Positions 25,498-34,891 are shown, counted from the first letter of the stretch. The stretch is DNA of 64,000 nucleotides from Pseudomonadota bacterium (GCA_021325365.1 JAJPHF010000139.1:1-64000), one strand, 5' to 3'. The notes: generated from the sequence alone by a model not told the origin. Made by a program: numbers and translations.

Positions 25498-26241
25498 ATG
25501 ACTGATCGCGAACGCCATCAGAATGACCAGGCTGGTCCATTCGAGCAGTTTCTACGAGAATCAGCGGTCTATCGAGCGTTTCTGGAGGAGCCCAGCTCGG
25601 ATTCTTGCGATATGGCGAATGTGCCAGTTGCAGACAGTCCAGCAGTTAAGGCCCACGAGAGCAAATGGTGTATCGACCTGGAGATAGGGCGCGCTCGATT
25701 TGCGATGGCCCTCGACTTGGCAGACCCATCCCAGCCATCGGCTACAATAACCTTCCCGTCACAGATATACCGGCTGGAGCTGGATGACCTCCACCACTGC
25801 GTCCGGCGTATCATCGACGCTGCCTATCCTCAGCGTGGACTTACCCCGCTGGTAGCGCTGATCGAGAACGGAAGCGAGACGAGACTCGATTTAGCCAAGT
25901 ATTGGGATGGCGCGCTGTACGAGCGTGCGATCACGAACCCATCGCTATCGGCAGCTATCTTTTATGTTCAGATCCAGCATTCTCTTCCTGGTGCTCAGCT
26001 TTTCAAATCTGCGCCAGCACATCCGGACCTGGTGTACGGCTTTATGCCAGCTTGCGGCGACTCGCGGGAATTCATCAGCATATCCTATCTGCACGCACGG
26101 CACATTAGTGTTGATTTGGCCAGCGCGTTCCTGCCGCGACACAGAGACTACCGCGAGGGCGATCTCCCTGCGGATGCGCAGCGGTTAGCGCAGCAAATCC
26201 GGAGTGCGTGTAAAGCTCACACTCCGCGGACACTGCTCTAA
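25498..26241 (+). CDS. Hypothetical protein with AT-richer composition
   Basis: 247 residues from the ATG at 25498; an upstream in-frame ATG at 25390 would add 36 low-complexity residues. No domain is recognised. It looks soluble and globular: FEQFLRESAVYRAFLEE, KWCIDLEIGRARFAMALDLAD, YRLELDDLHHCVRRIIDAAYPQRGLTPLVALIENGSETRLDLAKYWD, and a C-terminal YREGDLPADAQRLAQQIRSAC. Codon use is visibly more AT-rich than that of all neighbours (many codons ending in A or T), a sign of recent acquisition. It ends just before a strong stem-loop. Confidence 0.6.
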   Translation: MTDRERHQNDQAGPFEQFLRESAVYRAFLEEPSSDSCDMANVPVADSPAVKAHESKWCIDLEIGRARFAMALDLADPSQPSATITFPSQIYRLELDDLHHCVRRIIDAAYPQRGLTPLVALIENGSETRLDLAKYWDGALYERAITNPSLSAAIFYVQIQHSLPGAQLFKSAPAHPDLVYGFMPACGDSREFISISYLHARHISVDLASAFLPRHRDYREGDLPADAQRLAQQIRSACKAHTPRTLL

Positions 26242-26258
26242 GCACTCGGCCAGAGATA

Positions 26259-26291
26259 GTGTGTCTGTTTGGCTTCGCCAAACAGACACAC
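26259..26291 (+). terminator. 15-bp perfect inverted repeat, GGCTTCGCC loop type
   Basis: Stem GTGTGTCTGTTTGGC at 26259-26273, loop TTC, exact complement to 26291. It is 17 bases past the stop of the AT-richer gene. The same element with one pair swapped recurs at 52480-52522, which identifies a genome-dispersed terminator type. Confidence 0.7.
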
Positions 26292-26458
26292 CCACCTGGG
26301 CCGGCAGCTTAGCGGCGGGCTGGCGGCGCCAGCTCTGCCCGGTGGCCGTGCCGCTGGACCCATTCTCCGGGCGCCCAGGTCCAACCCCACGGACCTGGGC
26401 CGCGTTCGCCTGACCGCTCGCGGGCTTAGCCCCTCACCCGCCGGCCACCGCTGCCCGG

Positions 26459-26526
26459 TCCCCCAAAAATCCCCCGTGTCGGGGGATGCGCTATCAGCCC
26501 GTTCGGCGCAAGCTGACAGAGCGACG
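26459..26526 (+). repeat. G/C-block hairpin element (copy e)
   Basis: Core TCCCCCAAAAATCCCCC, GTGTC, GGGGGATGCG, a 6-nt variable stretch, then GCCCGTTCGGCGCAAGCTGA and CAGAGCGACG. It is almost identical to copy f (36268-36334) apart from the variable stretch and one base. It ends 33 bases before the start of a small exported protein gene. Confidence 0.75.
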
Positions 26527-26559
26527 ACGTTTGGGCAGCTCGGAAAGGAGTCAACGGAG

Positions 26560-26844
26560 ATGCAGTCCTCGCACCTCGCGCGTCTACTCGCCAGCGCGGC
26601 CTTGCTGTTGGCCACCGCCGGCGCGGTCCGGCCGCCGACCGCATCGGCGACCACGCGCGCCGTCCCCCGAGCCTACCCGGCCGCACAGGCGACCGCCGTG
26701 CCCTTCGAGCTTCCCGCCGCGGCAGGCGAGGCGGATGAGTCCCATGACACCGGGGCCGGGCGATCCACGGACACCGTGGACTTCGCGCCCGGCGACACGG
26801 GCACCGATCAGCAGGACACGTCGGAGTCCATGGGCGCCCAGTAA
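26560..26844 (+). CDS. Small exported acidic protein, unknown function
   Basis: 94 residues from the ATG at 26560 (AAAGGAG upstream). The signal peptide (HLARLLASAALLLATAGAVRPPTASA) is followed by an Ala/Pro stretch and an Asp/Thr/Gly/Ser-rich acidic tail (SHDTGAGRSTDTVDFAPGDT) without Cys. It is probably disordered. It precedes the second FGE gene by 105 bases on the same strand. Function unknown. Confidence 0.6.
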   Translation: MQSSHLARLLASAALLLATAGAVRPPTASATTRAVPRAYPAAQATAVPFELPAAAGEADESHDTGAGRSTDTVDFAPGDTGTDQQDTSESMGAQ

Positions 26845-26949
26845 GTGCAGGTCCGGGAACCTGCCGTCTCGCTAGCTCCCCCCGCGCGCGGGGAGCCCCA
26901 TCCGGGCGCCTGGCGGATTCCGACCGGCCGCGGCAGCAGGAGAGCCACG

Positions 26950-27936
26950 ATGCAAGCACGCCCCACCATCCCGCTAGCCGGCGCTCCGCCCGGCGCCCCG
27001 CCGGCGCCCGACATAGTCTGGATTCCGAGCGGCACGTTCCGCATGGGCGACGAGCGGTTCTATCCGGAGGAGCGCCCGGTCCACGCCGTCGCCGTCGACG
27101 GGTTCTGGATGGACCGCTACCAGGTGACCAATCGCGAGTTCGCTCGCTTCGTCGAGGCGACGGGCTACGTCACGGTGGCCGAGCGCCCCCCGGACCCCGC
27201 CCTCTACCCCGGCGCGCCGCCGGAGAACCTCGTGCCAGGCTCGCTAGTTTTCCATCGCACGGCGGGCCCCGTGGACCTGCGCGACCTGAGCCAGTGGTGG
27301 ACGTGGACGCCGGGGGCGTGGTGGCGCCATCCCGAGGGGCCCGGCAGCTCCCTGAAGGGCCGCGGGCGCCATCCGGTCGTCCACGTCGCCTACGAGGACG
27401 TGGCAGCCTATGCCGCCTGGGCGGGCAAGGCGCTGCCGACGGAAGCGGAGTGGGAGCGCGCCGCGCGCGGCGGGCTGGAGGGCGCGATCTTCACCTGGGG
27501 CGACGAGCATTTCCCGAGCGGGAAGGCGATGGCCAACACCTGGCAAGGCGAGTTCCCGTGGCAGAACCTGCGCCTCGACGGCTACGAGGGTACCTCCCCA
27601 GTCGGCTCCTTCCCGCCCAACGGGTACGGGCTCTCCGATATGGCCGGCAACGTATGGGAATGGACCTGCGACTGGTACACCGCGCGGCACCCCGAGGACG
27701 CGGACAAACCCTGCTGCGTGCCGCGCAACCCGCGCGGCGGCGACGAAGAGCAGAGCTACGACCCCGCGGCGCCGCAGTTCCGCATCCCGCGCAAGGTCAT
27801 CAAGGGCGGGTCGCACCTGTGCGCGCCGAACTACTGTCTGCGCTACCGGCCGGCGGCCCGCCGCCCGCAGGCGATCGACACGGGCACGGCGCACCTGGGC
27901 TTCCGCTGCATCGTGCGCCCCGCGGCGGGAGGCTGA
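26950..27936 (+). CDS. Formylglycine-generating enzyme (SUMF1 family)
   Basis: 328 residues from the ATG at 26950 (GCAGGAGAG upstream). The complete FGE-sulfatase domain contains DIVWIPSGTFRMGDERFYPEERPVHAVAVDGFWMDRYQVTN, HPVVHVAYEDVAAYAAWAGKALPTEAEWERAARGG, NTWQGEFPWQN, GYGLSDMAGNVWEWTCDWY and VIKGGSHLCAPNYCLRYRPAARR. Both copper-binding Cys are present (Cys291 and Cys296), so it can be a functional FGE that oxidises the sulfatase active-site Cys with O2. It lies 117 bases upstream of a sulfatase on the same strand, the expected maturase-substrate pairing. Confidence 0.92.
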   Translation: MQARPTIPLAGAPPGAPPAPDIVWIPSGTFRMGDERFYPEERPVHAVAVDGFWMDRYQVTNREFARFVEATGYVTVAERPPDPALYPGAPPENLVPGSLVFHRTAGPVDLRDLSQWWTWTPGAWWRHPEGPGSSLKGRGRHPVVHVAYEDVAAYAAWAGKALPTEAEWERAARGGLEGAIFTWGDEHFPSGKAMANTWQGEFPWQNLRLDGYEGTSPVGSFPPNGYGLSDMAGNVWEWTCDWYTARHPEDADKPCCVPRNPRGGDEEQSYDPAAPQFRIPRKVIKGGSHLCAPNYCLRYRPAARRPQAIDTGTAHLGFRCIVRPAAGG

Positions 27937-28053
27937 GCCGGATCGGGTGTGCGCGGCCCCACGCGGCCGCCCCGGTTGTCTCAGAGGCACAGCGGCGGTG
28001 GGCTGTCGCGAGCCGAACGTGCGCAGTACGCCAGCAGTTAAGGAAGCAAGGCG

Positions 28054-30417
28054 ATGCCAGAAGCACCCGACCGGCCACAGCGCGAGATCCTGCCGATCCC
28101 GGATAAGCCCTACCAGGGCTTCATCGCCTACGACGCGAAGGACCCCGAGGCGAAGTTCCCGCCCATCCAACGGCTGCGGCCGCCGGCCGGCGCGCCCAAC
28201 GTGCTCGTCGTCCTGCTCGACGACGCGGGCTTCGGCGCCTCCAGCGCGTTTGGCGGCCCGATCCACACGCCGACCGCCGAGCGGCTCGCCGGTAACGGGC
28301 TCAAGTACACGCGCTTCCATACGACCGCGCTTTGCTCACCCACCCGCGCGGCGCTCCTCACCGGGCGCAACCACCACTCGGTCGGCATGGGGGGCATCAC
28401 CGAGATCGCCACGGGCGCGCCCGGCTACAACTCGATCCGCCCCAACACCTGCGCACCGCTAGCCGAGATCCTGCGCCGCAACGGCTACGCCACGGCCCAG
28501 TTCGGCAAGTGCCACGAGGTGCCGGTCTGGGAGGCGAACCCCTCCGGCCCATTCGAGCATTGGCCAACCCAGAGCGGCTTCGAGAAGTTCTACGGTTTCG
28601 TCGGCGGCGAGACGAACCAGTGGTTCCCCGAGCTGTACGACGGCACGACGCCCGTCGAGGTCCCCGACGATCCGAGCTACCATCTCCTGCCGGACATGAC
28701 CGACCAGGCGATCTCCTGGCTCGCCATGCAGACCTCCCTCCAGCCAAACAAGCCATTCTTCATGTACTTCGCGCCCGGCGCCACCCACGCGCCGCACCAC
28801 GTGCCGAAGGAGTGGATCGAGAAGTACCAGGGGCAGTTCGACCAGGGCTGGGACAAGCTGCGCGAGGAGACGTTCGCCCGCCAGAAGGAGCTGGGCGTCA
28901 TCCCGGCCGACTGTCAGCTCACGCCGCGCCACGCGGAGATTCCCGCCTGGGACGACATGCCCGCGGAGTTGAAGCCGGTGCTGGCGCGCGAGATGGAGTG
29001 CTACGCGGGTTTTCTGGAGTTCACGGACTACCAGGTGGGGCGGCTGCTCGACGTGGTGGAGCGACTGCAGCTTCTCGACAACACGCTGATCTACTACATC
29101 ATTGGCGACAACGGCGCCTCGGCCGAGGGCACGCTACACGGCAGCTTCAACGAGATGATCAACTTCAACGGCGCGGCCGCGCTGGAGACGCCGCAGTTCC
29201 TGCTGGCGCACCTCGACGAGTTCGGCGGCCCCAGCTCGTACAACCACTACGCGGTGGGCTGGGCGCACGCCATGGACACGCCCTACCAGTGGACCAAGCA
29301 GGTCGCCTCCCACTGGGGCGGCACCCGCAACGGCACGATCGTCCACTGGCCAAAGGGGATCAAGGCCAAGGGGGAGCTGCGCGAGCAGTTCCACCACGTC
29401 ATCGACATCGCCCCCACGGTGCTCGAGGTGGCCGGCCTGCCGGAGCCGGCCGTGGTGGACGGGGTGGCACAGCAGCCTCTGGAAGGCGTCAGCATGGCCT
29501 ACTCGTTCGACGACGCGCAGGCTCCAGACCGCCACGAGACCCAGTACTTCGAGATGTTCGGCAACCGCGGCATCTACCACAAGGGCTGGACCGCGGTCAC
29601 GAAGCATCGCACGCCGTGGGAGCTGGTCGGCGCCGAGACGGTGGCGTTCGACGACGACGTGTGGGAGCTGTACGACACGACGCAGGACTGGAGCCAGGCC
29701 AAAGACCTGTCGAAGGAGCAGCCCGAGAAGCTGCACGAGCTACAGCGGCTGTTCTTGATCGAGGCGACCAAGTACAACGTGCTGCCGCTGGACGACCGGG
29801 CGGCCGAACGGCTCAATCCGGACGTCGCGGGCCGCCCAGTGTTGGTGCGCGGGAACGACCAGATCCTGTTCGGTGGGATGGGGCGGCTGGGCGAGAACGC
29901 CGTGCTCAACATCAAGAACAAGTCGTACTCGGTGACGGCGAGCGTCGAGGTGCCCGCGGCGGGCGCGGAGGGCGTGATCATCGCCCAGGGCGGAAACTTT
30001 GGCGGCTGGGCGCTCTACGCGAAGAACGGGCGGCTGAAGTACGTCTACAACTTCCTCGGCCTGCAGACGTTCTTCGTCGAGACGAGCACCAACCTGCCCG
30101 CTGGGGCCCACCAGGTGCGACTAGAGTTCGCCTACGACGGCGGCGGCCTCGGCAAGGGCGGCACCGTGTCGCTCTACCTGGACGGTCAGAAGGTGGGCGA
30201 GGGGCGCGTGGAGCACACCCATGCGGTCGTGTTCTCGGCCGACTCCTCCTGCACCGTGGGCAACAAGACCGGCGCGCCGATCTGCGCGGACTTCCAGCGC
30301 GGCGGCAACCGCTTCAGCGGGCGGGTCACCTGGGTCAATCTGCAGCTCGGGCTCGACAGCCAGGACCACCAGATCAGCCACGAGGAGCTGATCCGCATCG
30401 CCATGGCGCGGCAGTAG
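28054..30417 (+). CDS. Arylsulfatase, large (787 residues)
   Basis: The sulfatase domain begins VLVVLLDDAGFGASSAFGG. The formylglycine motif C-S-P-T-R is at 94-98 (ALCSPTRAALLTGR) with Cys94 as nucleophile precursor. Other landmarks are ATAQFGKCHEVPVWE, YFAPGATHAPHHVPKEWIEKY, YYIIGDNGASAEGTLHGSFNE and WGGTRNGTIVHWPKGI. Residues about 600-780 form an added beta-rich, LamG-like domain (GGWALYAKNGRLKYVYNFLG, VSLYLDGQKVGEGRV). This length and layout match large arylsulfatases of the aslA/atsA type. There is no signal peptide. The paired FGE is immediately upstream and a ClC channel follows 105 bases later. Confidence 0.93.
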   Translation: MPEAPDRPQREILPIPDKPYQGFIAYDAKDPEAKFPPIQRLRPPAGAPNVLVVLLDDAGFGASSAFGGPIHTPTAERLAGNGLKYTRFHTTALCSPTRAALLTGRNHHSVGMGGITEIATGAPGYNSIRPNTCAPLAEILRRNGYATAQFGKCHEVPVWEANPSGPFEHWPTQSGFEKFYGFVGGETNQWFPELYDGTTPVEVPDDPSYHLLPDMTDQAISWLAMQTSLQPNKPFFMYFAPGATHAPHHVPKEWIEKYQGQFDQGWDKLREETFARQKELGVIPADCQLTPRHAEIPAWDDMPAELKPVLAREMECYAGFLEFTDYQVGRLLDVVERLQLLDNTLIYYIIGDNGASAEGTLHGSFNEMINFNGAAALETPQFLLAHLDEFGGPSSYNHYAVGWAHAMDTPYQWTKQVASHWGGTRNGTIVHWPKGIKAKGELREQFHHVIDIAPTVLEVAGLPEPAVVDGVAQQPLEGVSMAYSFDDAQAPDRHETQYFEMFGNRGIYHKGWTAVTKHRTPWELVGAETVAFDDDVWELYDTTQDWSQAKDLSKEQPEKLHELQRLFLIEATKYNVLPLDDRAAERLNPDVAGRPVLVRGNDQILFGGMGRLGENAVLNIKNKSYSVTASVEVPAAGAEGVIIAQGGNFGGWALYAKNGRLKYVYNFLGLQTFFVETSTNLPAGAHQVRLEFAYDGGGLGKGGTVSLYLDGQKVGEGRVEHTHAVVFSADSSCTVGNKTGAPICADFQRGGNRFSGRVTWVNLQLGLDSQDHQISHEELIRIAMARQ

Positions 30418-30521
30418 GCTGACCACGCGTGTGCGGCGGGCGAGCAGCCCTCGCCCGCCAGGCACGGGCCGGGCCTGCGGGGAGCGCCCGGGCGCCGGTT
30501 GACCCCCATGGAGGATAGGTG

Positions 30522-31820
30522 ATGGCTAGCGACAACGGCTCCGCTCCGCGGGTGTATCTCGACCATCTGGTGTGGGGCGTGCTCCTGGGCCTGCTCGGCG
30601 CGGCGGGCGCGTTCGTCTTCGTGGCCGTCACGAGCTATGCTACGAAGCTCCTCTATCCGGTGACGCCCGGCCCAGAGCCGCTCTCCGGCTCCTGGCGCAT
30701 CGTCGCCATCATGACGGCCGCCGGCCTGATTGTCGGGCTCATCCACCATTTCCACCCGGCCAAGGAGGAGGACGTCTTCGACGCGGTCCCCGCGGGGCGG
30801 CTCGACCCGCGACCCATGCCCGGGGGGGTGCTCGTCGCCGCCATTTCCCTGATCGGCGGCTTCGCGCTCGGCCCGGAGGTGCCCGTCGGGATGCTGGGCG
30901 CCGGTCTGGCGACCTGGCTCTCCGAGCGGCGCAAGGTGCCCGCGGACCTCCAGCAGACGAACGTGCTGGCGAGCGTGACCGGCACTTACGGCGGGTTGTT
31001 CACGGCGCCCATGGCCGGCGTGCTGATGGCGCTGGAGCTCGCCCACGCGCAGTCGCGCGCCTACTTCCGCACGTTGCTCATCGCCCTGCTCTCGGCCGTC
31101 GGGGGCTTCGCCCTGTTCTACGGCGTGCAGGGCGACAAGTTCTCGCCCCTCCTCCGCTTTTTCAACTTTCCCGCCTACACGCTGGAGCTGTGGCATCTGG
31201 GCGTTGGTATCCTGCTGGGCCTCGTGGGGGCGGCGCTCGCCCTGGTCTTCGGCCTCATCCTACGGCTGCTGAAGCGGGCGATGGCGCCGCTCAGCGACAA
31301 GCCGATCGTGCGCTGCACGCTGGCGGGGCTCCTGCTGGGCCTGCTGGGGATGGCGCTGCCGCTCACCTTGTTCCTGGGTACCGACGGGCTGACCGTCGTC
31401 ACGCGGCAGGCGGCCCAGCTCGGCCTGGCCCTCCTCATCATCGTGGTCTTTGCCAAGATGCTCGCGCTGGCGGGCGCGCTGTCCGCCGGCTTCATCGGCG
31501 GGCCGATCTTTCCCTGGCTCTTCATCGGCGCGACCGCGGGTGTGGCCGTCAACCTGATGTTCCCGCAGATCCCCCTGGCGGTCGCGGTCACCTGTCTCAT
31601 GACGGCCGTGCCCGCGGCCCTGACGCCCATCCCGCTGAGCGTCGGCATGATCGTGTTCCTGATTTCCGGCGTGGCGGTCACTGAGGCGATCCCGATGTTC
31701 CTCGCGGGCCTGGTCGCGTTCGTCGTCTTCCAGCCGCTGGCCGCGCGGGCGGCCCACAAGGAGGCGCAGCCGGAGCCGGTCGCGCCCGTCCTGACCGCGC
31801 CCGCGACGAGCCCGAGCTGA
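30522..31820 (+). CDS. ClC-family chloride channel/antiporter
   Basis: 432 residues from the ATG at 30522 (GGAGGATAG upstream; a GTG at 30519 is adjacent). About ten transmembrane segments are visible. ClC signature regions are 'GGFALGPEVPVGMLGAGLATWLSER' (GxxGPE type), 'TGTYGGLFTAPMAGVLMALELA' and 'LSAGFIGGPIFPWLFIGATAGVAVN'. The C-terminus is short and Pro/Ala-rich without CBS domains. The family moves chloride or exchanges anions for protons. Placement between two sulfatase genes suggests charge or anion balance linked to sulfate release (inference). Confidence 0.9.
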   Translation: MASDNGSAPRVYLDHLVWGVLLGLLGAAGAFVFVAVTSYATKLLYPVTPGPEPLSGSWRIVAIMTAAGLIVGLIHHFHPAKEEDVFDAVPAGRLDPRPMPGGVLVAAISLIGGFALGPEVPVGMLGAGLATWLSERRKVPADLQQTNVLASVTGTYGGLFTAPMAGVLMALELAHAQSRAYFRTLLIALLSAVGGFALFYGVQGDKFSPLLRFFNFPAYTLELWHLGVGILLGLVGAALALVFGLILRLLKRAMAPLSDKPIVRCTLAGLLLGLLGMALPLTLFLGTDGLTVVTRQAAQLGLALLIIVVFAKMLALAGALSAGFIGGPIFPWLFIGATAGVAVNLMFPQIPLAVAVTCLMTAVPAALTPIPLSVGMIVFLISGVAVTEAIPMFLAGLVAFVVFQPLAARAAHKEAQPEPVAPVLTAPATSPS

Positions 31821-32026
31821 CGTGCCGCTGGTACAGGAGTGTTCCAGGCTGCAGCGGTCCCGGCCCGGGAGGAGCGACCACCGTGACCGCGTCCAGCGCC
31901 GGCGAGCCGGGACAACCTGGCCAATGGCTGAAAGGAGGTGAGACCTGGCCCAACGCTCGTACCGCCGCCCGTTGGCGGCAGCAGTCGCCGGATCCCCATC
32001 TGCGCATGCTGGCAAGGAGAACTACG

Positions 32027-33541
32027 ATGCCTAACGGAAAGCCCAACATCCTGATCCTCTGGGGCGACGACATCGGCATCTGGAACATCAGCCACTTCAG
32101 CCGTGGCTCGATGGGCTACCGTACCCCCAACATCGACCGCATCGCCGCGGAGGGCGTCACCTTCACCGACTACTACTCCCAGCAGAGCTGCACCGCCGGC
32201 CGCGCCTGCTTCATCGCCGGCCAGAACCCAATCCGTACGGGCCTCACCAAGGTCGGGATGCCCGGCGCGACGGTCGGCCTGCAGCCAGAAGACCCGACCA
32301 TCGCCGAGCTGCTGAAGCCGCTCGGCTACGCCACCGGCCAGTTTGGCAAGAACCACCTCGGCGACCGCAACGAGTTCCTGCCCACGGTCCACGGCTTCGA
32401 CGAGTTCTTCGGCAACCTCTACCACCTGAACGCCGAGGAGGAGCCCGAGCTGCCCGACTACCCCAAGGTCCCAGGTTTCAAGGAGCAGTTCGGGCCTCGG
32501 GGGGTCTTGAGCTGCACGGCAACGGACGTGGACGACCCGACCGAGGACCCGCGCTGGGGGCGCGTTGGGAAGCAGACGGTCGAGGACACGGGGCCGCTCA
32601 CCAAAAAGCGCATGGAGACCATCGACGAGGAGATCACCGACCGGGCCATCGCCTGGATCGAGACGCAGGCGAAGGCCGGCAAGCCCTTCTTCTGCTGGTA
32701 CAACTCCACGGCCATGCACTTCCGCACCCACGTCGCGGAGAAGAACCTTGGCAAGAGCGGGCAGGACCCCTACAGCGACCGCATGGTCGTCCACGACGAG
32801 CAGATCGGCCAGATCCTCACCAAGCTGGACGAGCTGGGCATCGCCGACGACACCATCGTCATGTACTCCACCGACAACGGTCCCGAGAACGACACCTGGC
32901 CAGACGGCGCCAACACCCCGTACCGTGCCCAGAAGGACACCGGCTTCGAAGGCGGCTGGCGGGTGCCCTGCTTCATGCGCTGGCCGGGCAAGATCAAGGC
33001 CGGCTCGGTGCTGAACGGCATCGTGTCGCACATCGACATGTTCCCGACGCTGCTAGCCGCCGCCGGCAACCCGGACGTGACCGAGCAGTTGCTCAACGGC
33101 TGCACGGTGGGCGGCAAGCAGTTCCACGTCCACCTCGACGGCTACAACATGATCCCCTACCTCACCGGCGAGGCGGCGGAGAGCCCGCGCAACGCCATCA
33201 TGTACTTCAGCGATGACGGCGACGTCCTCGCAGTGCGGGTCGGCGACTACAAGTTCCACCTGGCGGTGCAGCGGGCCAACACGATGCAGTTGTGGGCCGA
33301 GCCGTTCGTGAAGCTACGGGTGCCGCACATCATGAACCTGCGGCGCGACCCGTTCGAGCGGGCCGACTTCAACTCGAACACCTACTGGGACTGGATGGTC
33401 GATCACGTCCCCCAGATGTACCTGATGCAGGCGTACGTGGCACAGCAGATCGAGGACTTCAAGAAGTTCCCACCGCGCCAGAAGCCCGCCTCGTTCAACC
33501 TGGACTCGGTGCTGGCGCAGGCGTCGGTCCCCCATGGCTGA
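32027..33541 (+). CDS. Arylsulfatase with C-x-A-x-R active site
   Basis: 504 residues from the ATG at 32027 (CAAGGAGAAC upstream). The metal-binding start is NILILWGDDIGIWNISHFSRG. The active-site motif is C-T-A-G-R at 55-59 (QSCTAGRACFIAGQ); C-x-A-x-R is a permitted FGE target. Other landmarks are YATGQFGKNHLGD, WYNSTAMHFRTHV, VMYSTDNGPENDTWPDGANTPYRAQKDTGFEGGWRVPCFMRWPG and HIDMFPTLLAAAGNPD. No signal peptide is present. The FGE at 26950 is on the same strand upstream. The substrate is unknown. Confidence 0.93.
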   Translation: MPNGKPNILILWGDDIGIWNISHFSRGSMGYRTPNIDRIAAEGVTFTDYYSQQSCTAGRACFIAGQNPIRTGLTKVGMPGATVGLQPEDPTIAELLKPLGYATGQFGKNHLGDRNEFLPTVHGFDEFFGNLYHLNAEEEPELPDYPKVPGFKEQFGPRGVLSCTATDVDDPTEDPRWGRVGKQTVEDTGPLTKKRMETIDEEITDRAIAWIETQAKAGKPFFCWYNSTAMHFRTHVAEKNLGKSGQDPYSDRMVVHDEQIGQILTKLDELGIADDTIVMYSTDNGPENDTWPDGANTPYRAQKDTGFEGGWRVPCFMRWPGKIKAGSVLNGIVSHIDMFPTLLAAAGNPDVTEQLLNGCTVGGKQFHVHLDGYNMIPYLTGEAAESPRNAIMYFSDDGDVLAVRVGDYKFHLAVQRANTMQLWAEPFVKLRVPHIMNLRRDPFERADFNSNTYWDWMVDHVPQMYLMQAYVAQQIEDFKKFPPRQKPASFNLDSVLAQASVPHG

Positions 33542-33575
33542 TCTCGTCGGGTTCTCGCAAGGTTAGCCGCGCCCC

Positions 33576-33603
33576 GGGCGCCCGGCGCACGCGCCGGGCG
33601 CCC
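33576..33603 (+). terminator. 13-bp GC-only stem after the sulfatase
   Basis: GGGCGCCCGGCGC at 33576-33588 and its exact complement at 33591-33603, 35 bases past the sulfatase stop. No T-run follows. It is a probable terminator for the sulfatase operon. Confidence 0.55.
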
Positions 33604-33748
33604 CCACTCGAACCACCGCGAGTGTCAGCGACGATCTTTCCGAGTGAACTGGACCGCCATAGCCGAAGCGGTCCAGGGAAAAATCCGCGGCAGCGCCGCA
33701 CGGCCCGTGGCGCCGCGCGAATCGGATGTGGGCCCAGGATGCTGATGG

Positions 33749-34213
33749 ATGATGAAGGGGATCGAGCGGTTCATCGGAGCGACCCTAAAGTACTGCCTCA
33801 TCATCTTTGGGCTGGCTACCTGCCTGCCGATCGTGGTCGCGTACAACGTCGATCTCGGGTCGCGACTTCTCTTTTTCGGCCTGCTTGACTATCTACCGCC
33901 CAGCGTTCCAGTACTTCGCCACTGGGGAATCATGGTCTGCGGCATCGGCGTGCTGATGATTGTCGCTGCATTTCGGCCGTGGCTGCGCTTCGAAACGATG
34001 GTGTTCAGCACGGTTGAGAAGTCGTTTCTGGTCTTCCTGGTTATCACGAGCATGGGGGAGCCCTGGGGACGCGCGTACGCCGTGGCTGGCGCGATGGATG
34101 CCACGATCGTGGTGTACAGCGTTCTCTACTTCATCAGCTCGTACGGAAGGCCCCAAAGATGGGTTCCGACGGCTCCCACGCGGCGATGGGCCGAGTCCCC
34201 GAAAGGCAAGTAA
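33749..34213 (+). CDS. Four-TM membrane protein, unknown function
   Basis: 154 residues from the ATG at 33749. There are hydrophobic segments at about 10-32 (ATLKYCLIIFGLATCLPIVVAY), 38-50, 60-76 (WGIMVCGIGVLMIVAAF), 90-102 (SFLVFLVITSMG) and 110-130 (AVAGAMDATIVVYSVLYFISSY), then a short basic tail. No family is recognised. It precedes the MarC gene by 45 bases on the same strand. Confidence 0.65.
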   Translation: MMKGIERFIGATLKYCLIIFGLATCLPIVVAYNVDLGSRLLFFGLLDYLPPSVPVLRHWGIMVCGIGVLMIVAAFRPWLRFETMVFSTVEKSFLVFLVITSMGEPWGRAYAVAGAMDATIVVYSVLYFISSYGRPQRWVPTAPTRRWAESPKGK

Positions 34214-34258
34214 GCAGATGGTCGCGCTTGCGGGGCGAGCAATAGAACAGGATCTACC

Positions 34259-34891
34259 GTGAACGAATGGTTGACTGGCTTCGGCGTGACGACCTTTCTC
34301 TCCGTGCTGCCGGTGCTGAACCCGCCCGAGGCCATCCCGGTGTTTGTTGCGCTCACCAATGGACAGCCGCGCGACTATCGGCTGCGCATGGCGAAGGAGA
34401 CGGCGATCTACGTCCTGGCAATCATGCTCGTCTCCCTGCTCGCCGGGCGGGCCGTGCTGGCCTTTTTCGGCGTGGCGGTGGGGCATCTCCAGGTGGCGGG
34501 CGGCCTGATCGTCGCCAAGACCGCCTGGGAGATGTCCACCGGCAGCGTCCGCGCCCCGCAGTCGGATGCCAACGGGGACGGCGCCCCGCCGGACATTGCC
34601 TTCTCGCCGATGGCCCTGCCGGTCTTGAGCGGGCCCGGGGTGATCGCGCTGCTGATCGCCACGGCCACGCGTTCGGATCGTCCGCTCGACTACGTGGAGG
34701 CCATTGGCGGGCTAATCCTGCTGGCGATCGTGACGTACGTCTCCCTGCTGGTGAGCGGTCCCGTCAGCAAACGCCTCGGGAACAAGGGCATCGACGCCAT
34801 GACCCGCGTGATGGGCTTCATCGTGCTGGCCATCGCCGTCAGCTTCGTCGCCAGCGGCACGGCCGCCCTGGTGCGCCTGCTGGGCTTCTGA
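34259..34891 (+). CDS. MarC-family integral membrane protein
   Basis: 210 residues from the GTG at 34259 (AGGATC upstream). Six transmembrane helices fit the MarC fold, with family features FLSVLPVLNPPEAIPVFVALT at the start, 'AGGLIVAKTAWEM' and 'FSPMALPVLSGPGVIALLIATAT' in the middle, and 'KGIDAMTRVMGFIVLAIAVSFVASG' at the end. MarC proteins were once linked to multiple antibiotic resistance but have no proven transport function. The gene lies between a small membrane protein and a methyltransferase. Confidence 0.9.
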   Translation: MNEWLTGFGVTTFLSVLPVLNPPEAIPVFVALTNGQPRDYRLRMAKETAIYVLAIMLVSLLAGRAVLAFFGVAVGHLQVAGGLIVAKTAWEMSTGSVRAPQSDANGDGAPPDIAFSPMALPVLSGPGVIALLIATATRSDRPLDYVEAIGGLILLAIVTYVSLLVSGPVSKRLGNKGIDAMTRVMGFIVLAIAVSFVASGTAALVRLLGF

